5,157 nt of DNA from Actinomycetota bacterium (GTDB taxonomy: Bacteria; Actinomycetota; Humimicrobiia; Humimicrobiales; Humimicrobiaceae), in NCBI GenBank assembly GCA_018897225.1, contig JAHILC010000056.1, forward strand, positions 1 to 5,157, given 5' to 3'. This document shows positions 1 to 5,157 of this stretch, piece by piece. The notes below the pieces were generated by a model. The model searched no databases, was not told the DNA's origin, and saw only the letters and a program-made list of their open reading frames with translations. The position numbers were made by a program, and so were the translations under genes. Every line of letters starts with the position of its first letter. Position 1 is the first letter of the stretch.

Positions 1-1
1 A

Positions 2-181
2 CCCTACATTGTTACCAAACTTATGAATAAATATATAAAAAGCAGCAAAAAATACAGCAGGGGAGAGATAGCAAAAGTTTTTGAAATATTAAGTAATTAC
101 GATGTTCTTTTCAGGACACAGGAAACAGCCCCAAAGAACCTGATCATGAAGATGATTTCAGAAATAACAGATGTTAACTAA
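2..181 (+). CDS. holA: DNA polymerase III subunit delta, C-terminal fragment (5' end outside window)
   Basis: This is the last 59 codons of an open frame that enters from the left edge and ends at TAA (179-181), followed at once by a second in-frame TAA (182-184). The peptide has the layout of the HolA C-terminal helical (clamp-loader collar) domain: a PYIVTKL segment matching the usual 'hPyvvk', then a YSRGEIAKVFEIL helix, then a 'D..fRTQETAPKNLIMKMI' ending that matches the family's 'D...KtG...p...le.li'. HolA is the delta subunit of the clamp loader; it opens the sliding clamp and loads it on primed DNA. The neighbouring convergent rpsT gene supports the call, because holA-rpsT adjacency is widespread in bacteria. 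The clamp-binding N-terminal part lies outside the window. The family call is by pattern and context, as the fragment is short. Confidence 0.83.
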   Translation, partial: PYIVTKLMNKYIKSSKKYSRGEIAKVFEILSNYDVLFRTQETAPKNLIMKMISEITDVN

Positions 182-188
182 TAAGCCT

Positions 189-458
189 TTATTTGCTTTT
201 AGCTTTATTTAATAATTTTGCTGCTTTTGATTTTTTATTTGCAGCAAAGTTCTTATGAACGGTATTTGTTTTTGCAGCCTTATCAAGCGCCTTGAAATAT
301 TTGTTCATACTTTCCTTAGCTTCATCAACCTGGTTTGACGCAACTGAAGCTCGAAAATTTTTATTTAATGTTTTTATTTTGCTTTTGGCAGCCTGATTCC
401 TGGAAGCTCTCTTAATATTCTGTCTGTCTCTTTTTTCTTGAGATTTGATATTTGGCAT
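189..458 (-). CDS. rpsT: 30S ribosomal protein S20
   Basis: This 89-residue, very basic protein has the usual length of bS20 (about 85-90 aa). It begins MPNIKSQEKRDRQNIKR, close to the classical S20 start (MPNIKSAkKR). It continues with the Ala/Lys-rich helices of the family, including 'NKNFRASV', 'KALDKAAKTNTVHKN' and the terminal 'AANKKSKAAKLLNK'. S20 is a three-helix bundle that binds 16S rRNA early in 30S assembly. The ATG at 456-458 (reverse strand) is supported by a strong Shine-Dalgarno about 10 nt upstream. The gene converges on holA with 7 bp between stop codons. The gene upstream on the same strand, the radical SAM gene, ends 198 bp away, so rpsT is probably transcribed from its own promoter as well as by any read-through. 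I see nothing odd in the protein. Confidence 0.97.
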   Translation of the reverse strand: MPNIKSQEKRDRQNIKRASRNQAAKSKIKTLNKNFRASVASNQVDEAKESMNKYFKALDKAAKTNTVHKNFAANKKSKAAKLLNKAKSK

Positions 459-467
459 ATATTTAAA

Positions 468-475
468 ACCTCCCT
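468..475 (-). promoter_or_regulatory. Shine-Dalgarno of rpsT
   Basis: On the reverse strand this reads AGGGAGGT, a near-complete anti-16S match, 9-10 nt before the rpsT ATG. It fixes the S20 start. It also shows that this organism does use Shine-Dalgarno initiation, which makes its absence before the other starts in the window meaningful. Confidence 0.9.
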
Positions 476-492
476 AATATTTATAAACCACA

Positions 493-498
493 CTTATA
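493..498 (-). promoter_or_regulatory. Possible -10 element of an rpsT promoter
   Basis: The reverse strand reads TATAAG, five of six matches to the sigma-70 -10 consensus, about 35 nt before the rpsT start codon. A transcript beginning near position 486 would leave a leader of about 28 nt containing the Shine-Dalgarno, which is sensible. No good -35 lies at 16-18 bp; the best is TTAATT, with 18 bp between. An alternative pair is TTGAAT (526-531) with CATAAA (504-509) at a 16-bp spacing. A promoter somewhere here is likely on context, but the exact position is uncertain. Confidence 0.35.
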
Positions 499-540
499 AT
501 TTCTTTATGCAAGAACAATTAAGCCATTCAAATAGCAAAC

Positions 541-599
541 CTGTTAACAACTGTTAATGCTAATAATCTGCTAATTTATATGACGAGCTATTTTAACAG
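541..599. repeat. CTGTTAA repeats: two direct copies 10 bp apart and one inverted copy
   Basis: CTGTTAA occurs at 541-547 and again at 551-557, exactly 10 bp (about one helical turn) apart, and as its reverse complement TTAACAG at 593-599. The first copy contains the palindrome GTTAAC (543-548). They lie upstream of the predicted rpsT promoter, where an activator or other DNA-binding protein could act on one face of the helix. The repeats are directly visible; a regulatory role is inference, and chance is possible in AT-rich DNA. Confidence 0.4.
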
Positions 600-656
600 C
601 CTTTTTATAAAAAATAAAGGTTTTTTCCAAAGATATCGTAAAAAATGTTAGCGCCA

Positions 657-2195
657 TTATTTCGAGAATTGAAGTTTAAAAAATCTTTTTGCCAGGTATA
701 GTAATTGTTTTGGTGAATAAAGACTCTCATAAACTCTTCTAAGAATGTATTTAGGATTCCTTGATAATTTCTTAGCAGCATCTCTTCTTTTTGTTTCCAC
801 ATATTTTCTGATTTCAATGAATTTATCATATACTTCTTTTGACGTCAGATAATCTCTTTTATAGACATTAACGTTCCAGAAGAAATAAAAAAACCAGCGA
901 TCTTCTTTTATATTTCCTTTAGCTTTGACATCTTCATATAGTTTACTTCCCGGCATGGGAATCAGAGGATAAACATGGGCAGTGTAACAATCGATGTCTT
1001 TTATTAAGTTAAAAGTATCCTCTATTGTTTTATTAGTTTCATTAGGGTAACCAAGCATAAAGAATGGGCTTAAATTTATACCAGCTTCTCGAATAATTTT
1101 AGACGCATCCCTGATTTGCTCTATCGTCTGTTTTTTATTAATTGAATCCAGGATTTCCTGATTTCCGCTTTCTGCCCCTATTGAGATTCTTTTGCAGCCA
1201 TTGTCTTTTAACAATTTGATTAGCTCTTTACTTACAACATTTACTTTTGTTTGGCACTCCCAGCTAATATCAAGTTTTTTTTCTTTTAATAATTCAAAAA
1301 TTCTCAAGAGCCTGGGTTTATTTAAAGTGAAAGTATCATCTTCAAAAATAATGTTTCTAGTCCTGTAATTTTTATAGAGCATTTCTATTTCTTCAACTAC
1401 GTTTTCAGCGCTCCTGTATCTGACTTTATGTCCCAATAGTGATAATCTTGCACAGAAAGTGCAATTATAAGGACAGCCCCGGGATGTAATCATTGGCATT
1501 AATGCAGGGATTGTCGGCTTGTTTTCACCAACCGTATGAATTTCTCTAACTGGATGCTGTGTTTCATCAATATTTTGTATTGGCAGCACTCTTTCCGTTG
1601 TTATTATTTCATTTTTCTCATTTCTATATGCAATATTAGGAATTTTTTCCAAAGGAAGCCCTTTGCGTAAATGATCTGTTAATTGAGCTATATGCAGATC
1701 GAATTCTGTCAGGGCTACAATATCAACCGGGCTTTTTGCCAGTATTTCTTCAGGCATTAAAGAAGCATGAATACCTCCCTGGATAATAGTCGTTTTTGGA
1801 TTAATATCTTTCATGATTCTTGCTAAAATCCTTGCGCATTCAGCCTGTGGCGTCATGGAGGTTATACCTAAGATATCAGGTTTTTCTTTTTCGAGTATTT
1901 CTTTTATTTCTAACCAGATGGGGTTATTGGCATCATTCATCTCCCTGTAATAACTCTCTCCCCAACTAGGATCATATTCTTCAAATACTTCGAAGTTTTT
2001 ACTTGTACCCGCTACTGTGCTCGGAGCGTCAAATTGGTAGATTTTTACATCTCCATAACCATTCGCTTTAAGATTTGCTGCTAAATAGCCAAGCCCTAAA
2101 TTCTGGTATACAAATGGAACTTTGATAAATTGATAATAGGGTGGATTACAGAAGATGATCTTGTAGTTTTCCTTTTTTTTATAGATATTAGTCAC
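657..2195 (-). CDS. B12-binding-domain radical SAM protein, substrate unknown
   Basis: This 512-residue protein has the two-domain layout of cobalamin-type (class B, BchE-like) radical SAM enzymes. Residues about 12-200 resemble the B12-binding Rossmann domain: IIFCNPPY at 13-20, 'GLGYLAANLKANGY' at 34-47, 'KPDILGITSMTP' at 105-116, and GGIHASLMPEEIL at 140-152. The radical SAM domain follows, with SRGCPYNCTFC carrying the [4Fe-4S] cysteines C241, C245 and C248. It also has the 'FEDDTFT' strand (284-290), 'ISIGAESGNQEIL' (337-349) and the 'FMLGYPNET' motif (379-387). The C-terminus (about 430-512) is basic and aromatic-rich. The usual GEGE of the first domain reads TEFD (163-166), and no DxHxxG cobalamin-ligand motif is present, so B12 may bind base-off without a histidine ligand or not at all. 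The start is GTG (2193-2195) with no Shine-Dalgarno and a strong promoter right before it. The family is secure. The reaction (methylation, cyclisation or other) and the substrate cannot be told from sequence. Confidence 0.9.
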   Translation of the reverse strand: MTNIYKKKENYKIIFCNPPYYQFIKVPFVYQNLGLGYLAANLKANGYGDVKIYQFDAPSTVAGTSKNFEVFEEYDPSWGESYYREMNDANNPIWLEIKEILEKEKPDILGITSMTPQAECARILARIMKDINPKTTIIQGGIHASLMPEEILAKSPVDIVALTEFDLHIAQLTDHLRKGLPLEKIPNIAYRNEKNEIITTERVLPIQNIDETQHPVREIHTVGENKPTIPALMPMITSRGCPYNCTFCARLSLLGHKVRYRSAENVVEEIEMLYKNYRTRNIIFEDDTFTLNKPRLLRIFELLKEKKLDISWECQTKVNVVSKELIKLLKDNGCKRISIGAESGNQEILDSINKKQTIEQIRDASKIIREAGINLSPFFMLGYPNETNKTIEDTFNLIKDIDCYTAHVYPLIPMPGSKLYEDVKAKGNIKEDRWFFYFFWNVNVYKRDYLTSKEVYDKFIEIRKYVETKRRDAAKKLSRNPKYILRRVYESLYSPKQLLYLAKRFFKLQFSK

Positions 2196-2201
2196 AATCG
2201 G

Positions 2202-2229
2202 ATTTTAGCATTCGGCATTTCTTTGTCAA
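2202..2229 (-). promoter_or_regulatory. Sigma-70-type promoter of the radical SAM gene, abutting its GTG start
   Basis: On the reverse strand a perfect -35, TTGACA (2224-2229), is followed after 16 bp by TAAAAT (2202-2207), five of six -10 matches, preceded by TG at the extended -10 position. The expected transcription start, about 7 nt past the -10, is at or next to position 2195, the G of the GTG start codon. That predicts a leaderless mRNA, in keeping with the lack of any Shine-Dalgarno. Confidence 0.75.
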
Positions 2230-2236
2230 CTGGGTA

Positions 2237-2248
2237 TTTAAATTTAAA
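2237..2248. repeat. 12-bp perfect palindrome TTTAAATTTAAA
   Basis: This self-complementary AT-only sequence lies 7 bp upstream of the radical SAM gene's -35, in the window where UP elements contact the RNA polymerase alpha subunit. It could be an UP element or an operator between the divergent promoters. It is low-complexity, so chance is a real alternative. Confidence 0.35.
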
Positions 2249-2288
2249 CAAAAAACTGCCAATCTATCTATAATTAGCTCGATTAAAA

Positions 2289-2297
2289 TGTTATAAT
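2289..2297 (+). promoter_or_regulatory. Extended -10 promoter of murJ-lepA
   Basis: The sequence TGTTATAAT contains a perfect -10 (TATAAT, 2292-2297) with the extended TGn motif in front. No recognisable -35 lies at 16-18 bp, which fits an extended -10 promoter. Transcription would begin near 2304-2305, only 3-4 nt before the murJ ATG at 2308, so the message should be nearly leaderless. No Shine-Dalgarno is present between promoter and ATG. Confidence 0.7.
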
Positions 2298-2307
2298 ACC
2301 GTTCATT

Positions 2308-3915
2308 ATGCAGGACGTACACGAAGATTATTTGCTTTCCCGTAAAAGAATTTTTAGCGCAACTGTAATTGTTATAATCATAACACTCCTTTCCAAAATA
2401 TCAGGATTAGCCAGGGACCAGATAATGACTGGGTATTTTGGAATAAGCTACGATACAGATGCATATACCTGGGCTTTTTTCATCCCAAACCTTTTTAAAA
2501 TCCTTTTTGCAGAATCGTTGATTATTGCAGCTTTTATACCTATTTATTCCTCTTATTTGAAGGAGAAAAAAAAGGAAGAAATCAGGATTTTTATAAATTC
2601 TGTCACCAATATAATGGTTTTATTTTTTATTTTCATTTCGCTGGTAATTTTTATTTTTTCTCCGCAAATAGGTATCCTTTTGTCAAAAATTGCAAATAAT
2701 CTTATGGATATTAATAAGTTTGTTATTATGAGCAGGATACTGTCTTTTTCTGTATTGACGCTCAGTATTTCCGGGTTGACCACAGGTATTTTAAATTCTC
2801 ATAATATTTTTACAATACCTTCTTTTGCACCATTTGTATTGAACATCATGACTATCCTTTTTGTCATACTTCTAAGCCACAGGTTGGGTATCATAAGCAT
2901 TGCCATTGGGACGATGGTAGGGTCAGCGCTGCAGCTTATAATACAGATTCCACAGCTAAAAGTTTCAAAAATAAAATATAGTTTTAAAATAGATTTTAAA
3001 AATAAGGCTGTTAGAGAGATTTTATCGCTTATGCTTCCCATACTTTTAAGTCTTGGCGCTGTACAGGTAAACGTCAGCGTCGATAAATTTTTTGCTCTTG
3101 CCCTGGGTGCAGGTAATACTACTGCCCTCGATATTGCCTGGCGGGTTGCAAACCTGCCTTTTGGGGTTTTTAGCGTTGCTGTTATTACCGTATTATATCC
3201 ATTGATTTCAAGACAGGCTGCCACTGAAGATATAAAAGGAATAAAGGAAAGTTTTTCCCTTGGCGTAAGAGAAATTGGTTATATAATGCTTCCTGCAGTA
3301 ACAGGACTTGTTATTTTAAGTCACCCTATAATAAAATTATTATTCGAGCATAATAATTTTACACCGGCAGACACAGCAAAAGTAGCAACTATACTTATTT
3401 TTCAAAGCGTAGGGCTTATTTTTTTCGGTCTGCTTATAATTTTAAACAGAATTTTTTATGCTTTTAAAAATGTTAAAACTCCTCTGAAGGTAGCGCTTGT
3501 TTCAATTCTTGTAAATGTGTTTCTTGACTGGTTGTTTATTAAATTTTTAAATGTTGCAGGTGTGGCGCTTTCAACCTCGCTTGTAGCTGCATACAATGTT
3601 TTAACACTGACTTTCATACTGCGAAAAAAAGTCGGTTTTCTGGGTGGGAAAAGAATAGCAAAATCATTTGGCAAAATACTACTTTCATCAGCAATAATGG
3701 GGGCAGCAATATACTTTTCGTGGTCCTTTTTGGAAAAGTACGCCTATATCAATCTCTGGTATCATATAATCATTCTTTTATCTATAATAATTCTGGGAGC
3801 AGGTTTATATATCTTTTTTACATATATTTTCAAAATGGAAGAAGTAAAGTTTGTTTTTAACCTGTTTAAAAACCTTAAAGGAAGTAAAAAAGTAGAATCG
3901 GCGCCAAATGACTGA
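2308..3915 (+). CDS. murJ: Lipid II flippase MurJ (MviN family)
   Basis: This 535-residue, highly hydrophobic protein has the length and segment pattern expected of the 14-helix MOP-superfamily flippase that moves lipid II across the inner membrane for peptidoglycan synthesis. Family landmarks are in order: 'LLSKISGLARDQI' with R36-D37 in the first helix, 'DTDAYTWAFFIPNLFKILFAES' region at 49-70, the 'TGILNS' and 'FAPFVLNI' block (159-180), 'WRVANLPFGVFSVAV' (278-292) with the conserved R279, and 'NRIFYAFKNVKTPLKVAL' (380-397). The first arginine of the usual 'PNLLRRxFAEG' is K64 and the second is I65, a mild departure from the proteobacterial pattern. The tail (about 509-535) is charged and cytosolic. 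The ATG at 2308 is chosen because it gives the normal short N-terminal extension and directly follows a strong -10; there is no Shine-Dalgarno. The 3' end overlaps lepA by 8 bp, so the two are likely cotranscribed. Confidence 0.95.
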   Translation: MQDVHEDYLLSRKRIFSATVIVIIITLLSKISGLARDQIMTGYFGISYDTDAYTWAFFIPNLFKILFAESLIIAAFIPIYSSYLKEKKKEEIRIFINSVTNIMVLFFIFISLVIFIFSPQIGILLSKIANNLMDINKFVIMSRILSFSVLTLSISGLTTGILNSHNIFTIPSFAPFVLNIMTILFVILLSHRLGIISIAIGTMVGSALQLIIQIPQLKVSKIKYSFKIDFKNKAVREILSLMLPILLSLGAVQVNVSVDKFFALALGAGNTTALDIAWRVANLPFGVFSVAVITVLYPLISRQAATEDIKGIKESFSLGVREIGYIMLPAVTGLVILSHPIIKLLFEHNNFTPADTAKVATILIFQSVGLIFFGLLIILNRIFYAFKNVKTPLKVALVSILVNVFLDWLFIKFLNVAGVALSTSLVAAYNVLTLTFILRKKVGFLGGKRIAKSFGKILLSSAIMGAAIYFSWSFLEKYAYINLWYHIIILLSIIILGAGLYIFFTYIFKMEEVKFVFNLFKNLKGSKKVESAPND

Positions 3916-5157
3916 TAATAAATTAATTAGGAATTTTTCAATAATTGCACATATAGATCACGGCAAATCTACTCTTGCTGACAGGATTCTTGAGATGACT
4001 CAAACAGTAAGCCCTAGAGATATGTTAGATCAATATCTTGATGATATGGATCTTGAAAGGGAAAGGGGTATTACAATAAAAGCACATGCTGTCAGGGTTC
4101 TTTATGACTGCAAGCTTGATAATAACCAGTATATCCTTAACCTTATAGATACTCCGGGCCATGTTGATTTTAGTTATGAAGTTTCAAGAAGTCTTGCTGC
4201 GTGTGAAGGCGCTATACTGGTAGTTGATGCAACGCAGGGAATTCAAGCACAAACCCTTGCAAATGTATACCTCGCGCTTGTAAATGAGCTGGAGATAATT
4301 CCTGTAATTAATAAGATAGACCTTAAAAGCGCAAGGACCGAAGAAGTAATCAAGGAACTTGGAAGTATATTGGGAGTTGAAAAGAGCAGGATTTTGCAAA
4401 TCAGCGCAAAAACAGGAGAAGGCGTATCGGAAATCCTTGACAGAGTCGTGATTGATATCCCGCCTCCCAGTGGTAGCGTTGAAAACCCGCTGCAGGCTTT
4501 AATATTTGATTCGCAATACGACTCGTATAGAGGAATAGTCGTATTAATAAGAGTTGTAAATGGCTATATCGATACCGGGATGAAGATAAAATTTATAGCT
4601 GAGAATGCTTTTACAACTGTTGAAGAAGTTGGTGTATTAAATCCAAAAATGATAAAAAAAGACCAGCTTGTTGCAGGTGAAGTTGGATATATAATTACCG
4701 GAATTAAAGAAGTAGGCAATATAATGGTTGGTGATACTGTTACCAGCGCAAAGGATCCTTCGGAAGTCAGCCTTCCCGGATATAAGAAACCCAAACCAAT
4801 GGTTTATTGCGGATTGTTCCCAATAGAAGGATTACATTATGAGGAATTAAGGGATGCCCTCGGCAAATTATCTTTAAACGATTCTTCGCTTGATTATATT
4901 CCTGAAGTTTCAAATGCGCTTGGTTTTGGTTTCAGATGCGGGTTTTTAGGACTTCTCCATATGGAAATTGTAAAAGAAAGACTGGAAAGGGAATATGGCT
5001 TAAGTCTTCTAACTACTGCGCCCAATGTTGCTTATAAGATTATTAAAAGTGACGACGAGATGATTGAAGTTAAAAGACCTTCAGATTTTCCGGCAGAAGA
5101 GAAAATCAAAGAAATACAGGAACCTTTTGTCAACGCCACCATTATAAGTCCTAAAGA
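3908..5157 (+). CDS. lepA: Elongation factor 4 (LepA GTPase), N-terminal 416 codons; 3' end outside window
   Basis: The protein is a translational GTPase with all G motifs: G1 AHIDHGKST (14-22), G2 RERGITIK (51-58, T56), G3 DTPGH (81-85), G4 NKID (135-138) and G5 SAK (166-168). LepA-specific stretches include 'EVSRSLAACEGAILVVDA' (91-108), 'ALIFDSQYDSYRGIVV' in the beta-barrel domain II (from about 195), and 'GFGFRCGFLGLLHMEI' (339-354). LepA acts on the ribosome and is linked to back-translocation, stalling and 30S biogenesis. About 600 residues are usual, so the rest of domain V and the LepA-only C-terminal domain lie beyond the window. The ATG at 3908-3910 is the only start before an in-frame TAG (3893-3895). 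It lies inside the murJ end (ATGACTGA), and the nearest purine-rich stretch (3877-3884) is about 23 nt away, too far for a Shine-Dalgarno. Translation is therefore probably coupled to murJ. Confidence 0.97.
   Translation, partial: MTDNKLIRNFSIIAHIDHGKSTLADRILEMTQTVSPRDMLDQYLDDMDLERERGITIKAHAVRVLYDCKLDNNQYILNLIDTPGHVDFSYEVSRSLAACEGAILVVDATQGIQAQTLANVYLALVNELEIIPVINKIDLKSARTEEVIKELGSILGVEKSRILQISAKTGEGVSEILDRVVIDIPPPSGSVENPLQALIFDSQYDSYRGIVVLIRVVNGYIDTGMKIKFIAENAFTTVEEVGVLNPKMIKKDQLVAGEVGYIITGIKEVGNIMVGDTVTSAKDPSEVSLPGYKKPKPMVYCGLFPIEGLHYEELRDALGKLSLNDSSLDYIPEVSNALGFGFRCGFLGLLHMEIVKERLEREYGLSLLTTAPNVAYKIIKSDDEMIEVKRPSDFPAEEKIKEIQEPFVNATIISPK

Larger units (their letters stand above)
459..656. 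other. Non-coding gap between the radical SAM gene and rpsT
   Basis: This 198-bp AT-rich stretch has no credible gene on either strand. It contains the rpsT Shine-Dalgarno, candidate promoter elements, and three copies of CTGTTAA (two direct, one inverted). It should also hold the 3' end of the radical SAM transcript, but I found no GC-rich hairpin followed by a T-run on the reverse strand. The T-rich reverse-strand run around 606-620 has no preceding stem. Confidence 0.7.

Noticed and set aside
220..245. GCTGC...GCAGC inverted repeat as a possible terminator hairpin
   Set aside because: The stem is 5 bp with a 16-nt AT loop, lies inside the rpsT coding sequence where Ala/Lys codons explain it, and no T-run follows on either strand.
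612..632. AAAGG-TTTTTT-CCAAAG as a terminator for the radical SAM gene
   Set aside because: It is a mirror-like rather than a complementary arrangement; only two G-C pairs could form, so it is not a hairpin.
605..829. A 74-codon reverse-strand open frame across the end of the radical SAM gene
   Set aside because: It lies mostly inside the well-supported radical SAM gene in another frame, has no family resemblance, and lacks a Shine-Dalgarno.
2323..2340. A later TTG start for murJ (codon 9)
   Set aside because: Only a weak GAAG lies upstream, and the ATG at 2308 fits the promoter position and normal MurJ N-terminal length better.
2553..3674. Reverse-strand open frames of 72-141 codons opposite murJ
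   Set aside because: They are antisense shadows of a long gene encoding a convincing MurJ; none has a recognisable domain or start signal.
4184..4794. Reverse-strand open frames of 71 and 76 codons opposite lepA
   Set aside because: lepA is unmistakable over this stretch, and the antisense peptides show no family features.

Overview
The window is a compact, AT-rich stretch of bacterial chromosome (roughly one third G+C by eye). It carries three conserved housekeeping genes, the tail of a fourth, and one accessory-looking metalloenzyme gene. I see no mobile elements, CRISPR arrays, tRNAs or rRNAs. The B12-binding radical SAM enzyme suggests an anaerobe. The holA/rpsT/lepA neighbourhood is typical of Gram-positive-type and related low-GC lineages. 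Two strong promoters sit almost on top of start codons that lack Shine-Dalgarno sequences, a trait common in Actinobacteria, Deinococcota and some deep-branching lineages. I cannot place the organism further; a low-GC uncultured anaerobe is an inference.

Layout from left to right: (1) 2-181, +, the last 59 codons of holA (DNA polymerase III delta subunit). (2) 189-458, -, rpsT (ribosomal protein S20), convergent with holA with only 7 bp between stop codons, and with a good Shine-Dalgarno. (3) 459-656, a 198-bp non-coding gap holding the rpsT leader and promoter region and three copies of CTGTTAA. (4) 657-2195, -, a 512-aa protein with an N-terminal B12-binding-type domain and a radical SAM domain, of unknown substrate. 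(5) 2196-2307, a 112-bp divergent promoter region. (6) 2308-3915, +, murJ (lipid II flippase). (7) 3908-5157, +, the first 416 codons of lepA (ribosomal GTPase EF4), overlapping murJ by 8 bp and cut by the window end.

The genes serve replication (HolA), translation (S20, LepA), cell-wall assembly (MurJ) and an unknown radical reaction. murJ and lepA look like one translationally coupled operon. The radical SAM gene reads toward rpsT but rpsT probably has its own promoter. The most notable features are the divergent promoter pair, which predicts leaderless or nearly leaderless mRNAs for both the radical SAM gene and murJ, and the radical SAM protein itself, which keeps the iron-sulfur cysteines but has lost typical motifs of its cobalamin-type domain. 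I found no convincing wholly new system here.
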